Assembly: GCA_964539095.1 (NCBI GenBank)
Contig: CAZIFL010000014.1
Coordinates: 6,407 to 70,406, forward strand
DNA from: DAIPKP01 sp964539095
Lineage (GTDB): Bacteria; Synergistota; Synergistia; Synergistales; Aminiphilaceae
DNA length: 64,000 nt
Direction of reading: 5' to 3'
The notes beneath the pieces are model-generated. The model did no database searches and had not been told where the DNA came from. It saw only the letters and a list, made by a program, of their open reading frames with translations. Both the position numbers and the translations under genes were made by a program. Shown here in pieces: positions 57,713-64,000 of the stretch (position 1 is the stretch's first letter; each line of letters begins with the position of its first letter).

Positions 57713-58507
57713 ATGTCAGACTGCTCCATTGGAATTGATATCGGCTCCGTAGCGGTAAAGGGGGTTCTCCTAGAGGGGGCCTCCCTAAAGACCGCCATGG
57801 CTCCCACGGGGTGGAATCCCCGGGAGAGCGCACTTCAGGTACTACAGAATCTCTGCGGGCAGAGAGGGATCTCCTCTCCCCCATCTTCCATACCCCTGGT
57901 AGCTACGGGATACGGCCGTAAATATCTGGAGTGCGCGGGAAAGCATGTGACGGAGATAACCTGCCATTCCCGGGGGGTTCGGCATCTCGTTCCGGAGGCC
58001 CGGACCGTGCTGGATATTGGGGGACAAGACAGCAAGGTAATTCTCATGAACCCCCATGGAGGGGTGGAAAGCTTCGCCATGAACGACAAGTGCGCCGCCG
58101 GAACAGGGCGCTTCTTTCAGATGATGGCTCACGCCTTGGAGTTCTCCATGGAGGAGTTCGGCAGCGTCTCTCCCGAAGGGGAGTTTCAGCCCATCTCAAG
58201 CATGTGCGCAGTCTTTGCAGAGAGCGAAGTTATAGGGCATCTTGCCCGAGGAGTAACCCGGGAGAGCATCGTGCGGGGGCTTCTGCACTCCATCGCCTCT
58301 CGCTCCGCCACCATGCTCACAAAAAACGGACTTCTCCCGCCTCTCTTCTTTTCCGGAGGAGTCTCCCAGAGTTCCTCCCTTCGGCGCTTTCTGGAGAAGG
58401 AGCTGAAAGTACCCGTCCTCTGGGATCCCTGTTCTCAGTTTGCGGGAGCCCTGGGAGCGGCACGTATCGGATTGGAGGAAAAGACAAACCATGGGAACCG
58501 TGGATAG
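57713..58507 (+). CDS. BadF/BcrAD/HgdC-type CoA-enzyme activase (YjiL-like)
   Basis: This 264-residue ASKHA-fold ATPase activates 2-hydroxyacyl-CoA dehydratase-type Fe-S enzymes by low-potential electron transfer. Motifs are GIDIGSVAVKGVLLEG, DIGGQDSKVILMN and the cluster-binding NDKCAAGTGRFFQMM with a second Cys at SMCAVFAESEV. The active form is a homodimer sharing one [4Fe-4S] cluster. The ATG at 57713 has AGGA eight bases upstream, and longer frames lack a site. It overlaps the next gene. Confidence 0.93.
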   Translation: MSDCSIGIDIGSVAVKGVLLEGASLKTAMAPTGWNPRESALQVLQNLCGQRGISSPPSSIPLVATGYGRKYLECAGKHVTEITCHSRGVRHLVPEARTVLDIGGQDSKVILMNPHGGVESFAMNDKCAAGTGRFFQMMAHALEFSMEEFGSVSPEGEFQPISSMCAVFAESEVIGHLARGVTRESIVRGLLHSIASRSATMLTKNGLLPPLFFSGGVSQSSSLRRFLEKELKVPVLWDPCSQFAGALGAARIGLEEKTNHGNRG

Positions 58508-59633
58508 CATCGTTCAATACGTTCAGGATCATCTGCAAGACGGCCCGGTGGCGATCAAAGAAGCTGCTGAAGCGGGCAAGATTATTCTTGGCATGTACTG
58601 CACCTACATGCCCTGGGAGCTTATTCATGCCGCAGGGGCCATCGGGGCGGGACTTTGCGCCAAAAGCTCCAAACCTATTCCCGCGGCAGAGGAGCACCTC
58701 CCTCGAAACCTCTGCCCCCTCATCAAGGCGAGCTACGGCCACGCCCTGCAGGACAGCTGCCCCTACTTCCACTTCTGCCATGCGGTTCTTGCAGAAACCA
58801 CCTGCGACGGAAAAAAAAAGATGTACGAGCTGCTCAATCGTATCAAACCCGTCTACACCCTGCAGATCCCCCAGCGTTCGGATCGCCCGGAGGATCTCAA
58901 GCAACTGAAAGAGGAGTTTTACAAGATTCGGGAGTATCTGGAAGAGCTTGTGGGGCGCAGGATCACCCAAGAGGATCTGCGGCAGGCCATCACCCTGAGA
59001 AATGCGGAGCGTCGAGCGCTTCGATCTCTTTGGGAACTCTCCCGGGAGGAAGATCCTCCTCTTTCGGGGATGGAGCTGGAGCATTTCAGCGAGTATATGC
59101 AGTTTTCCTTCGATAAGGAGACCGCTGTCCCCTGGCTGGAAGAGCAGGTTCGGCGTATTCGTCAGGCTTGGGAGAGGGGAGAACGCCCCCAGGGTTCCGG
59201 GAGGCCGAGAATTCTGGTAACCGGATGCCCTCTGGGGGGCATTCCCAAGGTGATTGAGGCCATAGAAAATGCCGGAGGAACTGTGGTCTGTTACGAGAAT
59301 TGTGGTGGGCAAAAGGAGATGGGCTTTCTGGTGGATGAGACAAAGGATCCCATGGAGGCTTTGGCGGAAAAGTATCTCGCCACGGGATGCTCCATCATGA
59401 GCCCCAACAGACACCGCATAGAATCTCTGGATTTTCTCATGGAGCATTACCGAGTGGATGGCGTGGTGGAGGTGCTTCTTACCGCCTGTCATACCTACGC
59501 GGTGGAGGCGCATACAGTACGGGAACGGGTACAAGCCCGGGAGAAAAAGTACATTCTTGTGGAGACGGACTACTCCGAGAGCGACCGGGAACAGCTCGCC
59601 ACCCGAATGGATGCGTTTATCGAAATGCTGTAA
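58491..59633 (+). CDS. 2-hydroxyacyl-CoA dehydratase-family Fe-S protein (YjiM-like, probable double-cubane protein)
   Basis: This 380-residue HgdB/FldB-family protein has many conserved Cys (37, 56, 75, 90, 96 and 105 in the N-half; then VTGCPLGG, YENCGGQKE, ATGCSIMSP and LLTACHTYAVE). Only one such subunit is present, where true dehydratases have two (HgdA/B). A lone subunit with its own activase is the arrangement of YjiM/YjiL and double-cubane [8Fe-9S] reductases. The substrate is unknown. The ATG at 58491 overlaps the activase gene by 17 bp. Confidence 0.85.
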   Translation: MGTVDSIVQYVQDHLQDGPVAIKEAAEAGKIILGMYCTYMPWELIHAAGAIGAGLCAKSSKPIPAAEEHLPRNLCPLIKASYGHALQDSCPYFHFCHAVLAETTCDGKKKMYELLNRIKPVYTLQIPQRSDRPEDLKQLKEEFYKIREYLEELVGRRITQEDLRQAITLRNAERRALRSLWELSREEDPPLSGMELEHFSEYMQFSFDKETAVPWLEEQVRRIRQAWERGERPQGSGRPRILVTGCPLGGIPKVIEAIENAGGTVVCYENCGGQKEMGFLVDETKDPMEALAEKYLATGCSIMSPNRHRIESLDFLMEHYRVDGVVEVLLTACHTYAVEAHTVRERVQAREKKYILVETDYSESDREQLATRMDAFIEML

Positions 59634-59675
59634 TATCCCCCAAAAGAAGGGGGCAACACGAAAGGAGAGATACAG

Positions 59676-60677
59676 ATGTGGCAGAAAAGGGTATGGCAGA
59701 GCATCGGCATGGCGGTAGTTGGGGTGCTTCTGGGAGGAAGCCTTGCTTTCGCAGGAGCGCTTGAACCCAGCGGCAAGGGTATGAGTGTGTGGTTTGATGC
59801 GGGAGGGGCCCCGGGGGAACCCTACGCCACCATCGTGGTGAACGGAGCAAAGCAGGCTGCGACAGATTTGGGAGTGGATCTTACCGTGGTTTACTCCGAC
59901 TGGAATGCGGAGAAGATGCTGGAGAACTTTAAAACCGGTCTCGCTGCAAGGCCTACGGGGTTCGTGGTGATGGGGCATCCGGGAGACGAGGCCTATGCTC
60001 CCCTCATCGACGAAGCCTTTGCAAAGGGCATGATCGTCACCGCGGTGGACACTGAACTTCCCAAACTTCAGGCAACGTACCAGTCCCAAGGGTTCGGCTA
60101 TATCGGCCCGGACGGATGGAAGCAGGGGGAGGATATGGCCAAGGAAATTCTCCGGCGCAAGAATTTTCAGCCCGGAGACAGGGTCTTCGTCTGGGGGCTT
60201 AAACGCCTTGAAAGCCGGGGACGGCGCGCCCGGGCCATGCTAGAGGTCTTTGAGCAGGCAGGGCTCACCGTGGACTATCTTGAGATCTCCGACGAAGTAA
60301 ATAAGGATGCCGCTCTGGGGGCTCCCGTTCTGGCGGCATATCTGGGATCGAAGCCGGATTGCAAGCTCGTGGTGGTGGATCACGGGGCTCTTACGGGGCA
60401 GATGGAAAACTTCCTTCGGGGGGCAGGACTGCAGCCCGGAGAGATCTATGCCACGGGATTCAGCCTTAATCCCGCTACGGCGGCATCCATGGAGAGCGGC
60501 TATCTCAACCTGGTCTCCGAGGCTCAGCCCTATCTGATGGGATATCTTGGGGTGCTCCAGATCGTGCAGACCGCCAAGTACGGCTTCGGAGGGCTTGTGG
60601 TAGACACCGGCGGTGGATATGTATCGAACGAAAATATCCACGCCATCGCCCCCCTAGCCAAGGTGGGGATACGGTAA
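59676..60677 (+). CDS. Sugar-type ABC transporter substrate-binding protein
   Basis: This 333-residue protein has a signal peptide (WQSIGMAVVGVLLGGSLAFA|GA) and a periplasmic-binding-protein type 1 (Peripla_BP_4) fold, with GFVVMGHPGDEAYAPLIDEA and VTAVDTELPKLQ. The substrate is probably a sugar or sugar-like compound, but cannot be named. It has AGGAGA upstream and precedes a stem-loop. Confidence 0.9.
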   Translation: MWQKRVWQSIGMAVVGVLLGGSLAFAGALEPSGKGMSVWFDAGGAPGEPYATIVVNGAKQAATDLGVDLTVVYSDWNAEKMLENFKTGLAARPTGFVVMGHPGDEAYAPLIDEAFAKGMIVTAVDTELPKLQATYQSQGFGYIGPDGWKQGEDMAKEILRRKNFQPGDRVFVWGLKRLESRGRRARAMLEVFEQAGLTVDYLEISDEVNKDAALGAPVLAAYLGSKPDCKLVVVDHGALTGQMENFLRGAGLQPGEIYATGFSLNPATAASMESGYLNLVSEAQPYLMGYLGVLQIVQTAKYGFGGLVVDTGGGYVSNENIHAIAPLAKVGIR

Positions 60678-60705
60678 CACCCCTTTGAAGGCAGAGATCT
60701 AATCT

Positions 60706-60748
60706 GGAAAACGGAAGGGAGAGGAGAAATCTCTCTCTTCCGTTTTCA
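60706..60748 (+). terminator. Stem-loop between substrate-binding and ATPase genes
   Basis: AAAACGGAAG pairs with CTTCCGTTTT around an inner AGAG/CTCT stem, followed by CATCCTTTTT. It is likely a partial terminator or RNA-stabilising hairpin, which would lead to more binding protein than transporter, as is common in such operons. Confidence 0.5.
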
Positions 60749-60781
60749 TCCTTTTTCCAACTTTTCTACAAGGAGTTTTTT

Positions 60782-61540
60782 ATGGAACCCCTGGTTCGCA
60801 TGAGAAACATCACCAAATCTTTCGGCTCCATCTCCGCCCTCCGGGGGGTGGATCTGGATCTCTACCCCGGAGAGGTGCTCGCCCTTCTGGGGGATAACGG
60901 GGCAGGAAAATCCACTCTTATCAAAGTGCTCTCGGGGCTTCACGCCCCGGACTCCGGGGAGATGGAGGTTCGGGGAAAGCGGGTGAACTGGAAGAAACAT
61001 ACCGTGGGGGCCGCCCGAAAGATGGGGGTGGAGACGGTCTATCAGGAGCGCTCCCTGGGAGAGAAACAGCCCCTCTGGAGAAACATCTTCGTGGGGCGGC
61101 ATATCACCCGGGGGCTCTGGAGGCGCATTGATGTGAACCGGGAGAAGGAGATCACCATGGAGCTTCTTTCGGGCTTTCTGGGGCTCTCGGGGGTGGGGCT
61201 TACTGCGGAGGCCCGGGTCTGCACCCTCTCAGGGGGGGAACAACAGGGGCTGGCCATCGCCCGGGCCATGCACTTTGATGCCTCCATCATCATTCTGGAT
61301 GAACCCACCACCGCTCTGGGGGTGAGCGAAGTTCGGAAGGTGCTCTCCTTCGTGGACAGAATACGGCGAGAGGGGCGCTGCTGCGTGTTTATAAGCCACG
61401 AGCTGCATCACGTTCACGCCATAGCAGACCGTTTCGCTATCATGGAGCACGGTAAAATTGAGGGAGTCTACCCTCGGGAGAGCACCTCTCTGGAGGATCT
61501 TGTAGGGTTTCTTCTGCTCGGAAAAGGGGGATGCTCATGA
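60782..61540 (+). CDS. ABC transporter ATPase, single-domain sugar type
   Basis: This 252-residue protein has Walker A LLGDNGAGKSTLIKVLSGL, signature LSGGEQQGLAIARAM and Walker B IIILDEPTTALG. It is half the size of the double ATPases (RbsA/MglA) normal for this family, like FrcA. It has AAGGAG upstream and overlaps the permease gene. Confidence 0.94.
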   Translation: MEPLVRMRNITKSFGSISALRGVDLDLYPGEVLALLGDNGAGKSTLIKVLSGLHAPDSGEMEVRGKRVNWKKHTVGAARKMGVETVYQERSLGEKQPLWRNIFVGRHITRGLWRRIDVNREKEITMELLSGFLGLSGVGLTAEARVCTLSGGEQQGLAIARAMHFDASIIILDEPTTALGVSEVRKVLSFVDRIRREGRCCVFISHELHHVHAIADRFAIMEHGKIEGVYPRESTSLEDLVGFLLLGKGGCS

Positions 61541-62511
61541 GAGCATTTCTTCGTGACCACCGCAAACAGGGCATCCTCTCTCTAGCCTTTCTGATGCTCT
61601 GGGGAGTCTTTGCCGCCGCCAGCCCCGGCACCTTCACGAACCTGCGGATCTACCGCTCCTTTCTCTCCACCCTGCCGGTTCCTCTCATTCTTGCCCTGGG
61701 CATGACCTTACTGGTGACGCTAGGAGAGATGGATCTCTCCTTTCCTTCGGTTACGGCAGCCTCAGCCTATGTCTTCGCCTTTCTCTACAGCCAGGGTTAC
61801 GCCTCCCCCCCTCTAGCCCTGGGGGCAGCTCTTGCGGCGGGGTTGCTCATGGGGTGGTGTAACGGCCTGCTGGTGGTCGTTGTGGGGGTTCCTTCCATCA
61901 TCGCCACCATAGGGACGCAGTTCCTCTGGAGAGGGCTTGTGCTCCTTCTGGCAGATGGGCTCGCCATTCCCCTGGGATCCCTTCGGGGGGAGCCCCTCCA
62001 CTTTCTTTTGGTGGGGAGAATCGGGGCATGGGGGATACCGCTCCAGGCTCTCTGGGCGGTGGTAATAGCCCTTTTTCTGGCATTTCTTCTGAACCGTCAT
62101 CCCTTCGGAGACGCTCTTCTTTTCATTGGGGATAACCGTAAAACCGCGGCCATGATGGGCATTCCGGTACGGCGGGTGCGGATCATGGCTTTTATGCTCA
62201 TGGGGCTCCTGGCGGCTTTGGCGGGGGTTCTGGCCACCTTTGAACTCAATAACTGGTGGCCCACCCAGGGGGAGGGGTATATGCTCATGGTCTTTGCGGC
62301 GGTCTTCGTGGGGGGAACCTCTGCCTACGGAGGAGAGGGAACTATCTACGGCTCCTTCATAGGAGCCATCATGATCGGCATCATTGAGGCAGGGATCGTG
62401 AGTGCGGGGCTAACAGGCTTCTGGACTCGCTTTATCCACGGCTTGGTGATCATTCTCTCGGTTTCGGTGTACGCCCTTCTGGAACGCAAAAAAAGGGGAG
62501 ACGAGGGGTAA
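61537..62511 (+). CDS. ABC transporter permease, RbsC family
   Basis: This 324-residue membrane protein has about eight to ten hydrophobic helices, with the RbsC-type motif FVGGTSAYGGEGTIYGSFIGA. Its ATG overlaps the ATPase stop (ATGA) with GGGGG upstream; an ATG six bases earlier is also possible. It completes the transporter. Confidence 0.93.
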   Translation: MRAFLRDHRKQGILSLAFLMLWGVFAAASPGTFTNLRIYRSFLSTLPVPLILALGMTLLVTLGEMDLSFPSVTAASAYVFAFLYSQGYASPPLALGAALAAGLLMGWCNGLLVVVVGVPSIIATIGTQFLWRGLVLLLADGLAIPLGSLRGEPLHFLLVGRIGAWGIPLQALWAVVIALFLAFLLNRHPFGDALLFIGDNRKTAAMMGIPVRRVRIMAFMLMGLLAALAGVLATFELNNWWPTQGEGYMLMVFAAVFVGGTSAYGGEGTIYGSFIGAIMIGIIEAGIVSAGLTGFWTRFIHGLVIILSVSVYALLERKKRGDEG

Positions 62512-62518
62512 GGAGCAT

Positions 62519-62571
62519 AAAAAAACGACAGACCGGAGGAAACCCCTAAGGGCTTTTTCCGGTCTGTTTTA
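62519..62571. terminator. Bidirectional terminator between convergent operons
   Basis: ACAGACCGGA (62528-62537) pairs with TCCGGTCTGT (62558-62567), with an inner CCC/GGG. On the plus strand it is followed by TTTATGG; on the minus strand by CG and a T run. It lies between the permease gene (plus) and the MOSC gene (minus). Confidence 0.8.
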
Positions 62572-62597
62572 TGGCTATGTGCTCCCTTGTTTCAGCT

Positions 62598-63065
62598 CTA
62601 TACCTGCTCTTTCTCTCCAAGCTCGCCTCCCTGAGGTAGCCACTCCACAGCATCCCCGGGGATCACTCTCCCGCCACGCAGAACCTTGCAGAAGATCCCC
62701 TTGGTGGGCATGATGCAGCTTCCTGCGGTTTCGTAGATAACGCACTTGGTATGGCACTCCTTGCCGATCTGGGTGACTTCGAGAAGAGCCTCTCCCAGAG
62801 TGAGTCTATCCCCCAGGGCTGCCTTGTGCAGAGGCACATTTCGGGTTACCACATTCTCCGCAAAGGCTCCGTAGCTGATGGAGGGGAGGATCTTTCGCAT
62901 CTCCTGAATATCCTCATCCCCCAGAAGGCTCACCTGACGATGCCCGTAACCGTAATGACCATCCCCCTCAATACCCTTATCCTCCATCAGGAGAATCTCC
63001 TCTACAGGTTCTTTGGGAACTCCCCGCTCCTGGGATATGCAGAGGGCCGCCACACTTCCCTTCAT
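62598..63065 (-). CDS. MOSC-domain protein
   Basis: This 155-residue protein has the MOSC fold, with the early GIEGDGHYGYGHRQVSLL, the GAFAENVVTRNV segment and the conserved Cys in GKECHTKC. MOSC domains transfer sulphur to the molybdenum cofactor or related metals. It follows nifU by 6 bp, consistent with a sulphur-transfer role. Confidence 0.9.
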   Translation of the reverse strand: MKGSVAALCISQERGVPKEPVEEILLMEDKGIEGDGHYGYGHRQVSLLGDEDIQEMRKILPSISYGAFAENVVTRNVPLHKAALGDRLTLGEALLEVTQIGKECHTKCVIYETAGSCIMPTKGIFCKVLRGGRVIPGDAVEWLPQGGELGEKEQV

Positions 63066-63071
63066 ACTCCC

Positions 63072-63449
63072 CTACCCCCTAGAGGCCGCACGCTGGCGGT
63101 AATTCTCCACCGCCGCTTTTATGGCCTCTTCCGCCAGGACGGAGCAGTGGATCTTCTCGGGAGGAAGTTCTCCCAAGGCCTGAATGACATCCCGATTTTT
63201 GAGCTGCAGCGCTTCATCCAGGGTCTTTCCCTTCACCATCTCTGTGGCGATGGAGCTGGTGGCAATGGCAGCGGCGCATCCGTAGGTTTCGAAGGAGATA
63301 TCCGTAATCCGCTCATCCTCAATCTTGAGGTAGATTTTCATGACATCCCCGCAGGTGGTATTCCCTACCTCTCCCACCGCGTCGGGATTCTCCAGGGCCC
63401 CCACGTTGCGGGGGTGCAAAAAGTAGTCTCGCACTTTGTCGTTATACAT
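63072..63449 (-). CDS. nifU: NifU/IscU-type Fe-S scaffold protein
   Basis: This 125-residue scaffold has three conserved Cys: Cys33 (NTTCGDVM, with Asp35), Cys58 (ETYGCAAAIATSS) and Cys102 (EKIHCSVLAE). It assembles [2Fe-2S]/[4Fe-4S] clusters on sulphur from NifS. It is the short NifU form (no C-terminal domain), nine base pairs after nifS. The ATG at 63449 has AGGGG upstream. Confidence 0.95.
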   Translation of the reverse strand: MYNDKVRDYFLHPRNVGALENPDAVGEVGNTTCGDVMKIYLKIEDERITDISFETYGCAAAIATSSIATEMVKGKTLDEALQLKNRDVIQALGELPPEKIHCSVLAEEAIKAAVENYRQRAASRG

Positions 63450-63458
63450 AGCAGTTTT

Positions 63459-64000
63459 CTACCCCTTTCTCCCGAAGGGAGACATTTTGCGAAGCACTTT
63501 TATAACTTCTTCCAGACTTTCGGCGGTATAAAGAATATCCTCTTCCGAGGTATCCTTGCCGAGGGTCATCCGTAGCGATCCGTGGGCCGTGGGGTGATCC
63601 AGCCCCATGGCGAGAAGTACGTAGCTCGGCTCCAGGCTTCCGGAGGTGCAGGCGGAGCCGCTGCTGGCACCGATCCCCTGGGCATCCAGCCGAAGTAAAA
63701 TGGCCTCTCCCTCGATATGCTGGATGCAGAAGCTCGTATGATAGGGAAGGCGTTCCGAGGGGTGCCCTGTGAGAATCACCTCGTCGTTACGCTCGAGAAC
63801 CTGCCGGATCAGGAGATCCCGAAGACGCCTCTCCTCCTCCACGGAGCCCTCCTTAAGGCGCCGGGCCCCCAGAGCGGCGGCGGCACCGAACCCCACGATG
63901 GAAGGTATGCTCTCGGTGCCCGAACGAAGGCCGAACTCCTGCCCCCCTCCGTGCACCAGGGGAACCAGGGGGGTCTTTTTTCTCACGTAAAGAGCCCCGA
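63459..64000 (-). CDS. nifS: Cysteine desulfurase NifS, C-terminal part (cut by window edge)
   Basis: The last about 180 codons of a NifS-type cysteine desulfurase. Visible are the PLP-binding region GGGQEFGLRSGTESIPSIVG, the active-site Cys in ASSGSACTSGSLEPSYVL and the C-terminal LRMTLGKDTSEEDI. The frame continues past 64000 with no start seen (upstream codons read GALYVRKKTP). It supplies sulphur to NifU, encoded next. Confidence 0.95.
   Translation of the reverse strand, partial: GALYVRKKTPLVPLVHGGGQEFGLRSGTESIPSIVGFGAAAALGARRLKEGSVEEERRLRDLLIRQVLERNDEVILTGHPSERLPYHTSFCIQHIEGEAILLRLDAQGIGASSGSACTSGSLEPSYVLLAMGLDHPTAHGSLRMTLGKDTSEEDILYTAESLEEVIKVLRKMSPFGRKG

Noticed and set aside
1..64000. 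CRISPR array, tRNA, rRNA or prophage
   Set aside because: No regularly spaced repeats, tRNA-like cloverleaf, rRNA sequence or phage gene was seen. The single Xer protein is the housekeeping type.

Overview
The window is a dense run of minus-strand genes (about 1-57000) followed by a short plus-strand operon (57.7-62.5 kb) and a minus-strand pair at the right edge. The content is an anaerobic, motile, diderm-like bacterium with Firmicutes-style gene order: a complete flagellar/chemotaxis superoperon, CodY, indolepyruvate:ferredoxin oxidoreductase, an ATP-dependent Fe-S activase/dehydratase-like pair, and NifS/NifU. Gene order, CodY and amino-acid-fermentation genes suggest Synergistota (an amino-acid-fermenting genus) or a deep clostridial relative; this assignment is inference, since no rRNA or other phylogenetic marker is present.

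Layout, in the direction of transcription of the minus strand (right to left). (a) 63.5-62.6 kb: nifS (cut by the window edge), nifU and a MOSC protein, converging on the plus-strand operon at a bidirectional terminator. (b) 56.99-54.09 kb: thioesterase-iorA-iorB. (c) 54.09-53.80 kb: a 288-bp nearly complete foldback (inverted-repeat) element starting on the iorB stop codon. (d) 53.75-46.8 kb: prepilin-like gene, lepB, rbgA, rnhB, a FliK-like gene, an FlhB C-domain gene, yraN, yifB/comM and dprA, mostly overlapping. (e) 46.6-42.8 kb: a small unknown gene, topA and trmFO, ended by a terminator. (f) 42.7-38.8 kb: xerC-hslV-hslU, then codY with its own promoter, a CodY-like box and a terminator. 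(g) 38.8-0 kb: the flagellar block flgB flgC | fliE fliF fliG fliH fliI fliJ, a lytic transglycosylase, motE-like | flgE3 fliK flgE2 flgD flgE1 | flbD motA motB fliL fliM fliY cheY fliO fliP fliQ fliR flhB flhA flhF flhG pilZ cheB cheA cheC cheD, an unknown tail-anchored gene, fliA, fapA. Bars mark intrinsic terminators.

The order rbgA-rnhB-ylqG-ylqH-dprA-topA-trmFO-xerC-hslV-hslU-codY-flgB...fliA is essentially the Bacillus subtilis chromosome order, carried over tens of genes. The flagellar genes supply the basal body, type III export apparatus, C-ring, stator, hook and sigma-28 for late genes. CheA, CheB, CheC, CheD and CheY make up most of a Bacillus-type adaptation pathway, but CheW, CheR, receptors, flagellin and rod/ring genes are not in the window.

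The plus-strand operon pairs a BadF/YjiL-type ATPase activase with one YjiM/HgdB-type protein (a probable double-cubane reductase system) and a sugar-type ABC transporter. It is preceded by a leader of more than 400 nt with two overlapping minicistrons.

The points most worth a second look are the foldback element at 53.8-54.1 kb, three hook-protein paralogues around flgD with CsrA-like leader sites in front of two of them, the leader and single-subunit reductase operon at 57.3-59.6 kb, the unknown tail-anchored gene between cheD and fliA, and active-site departures in FliY, FlhB and RbgA.
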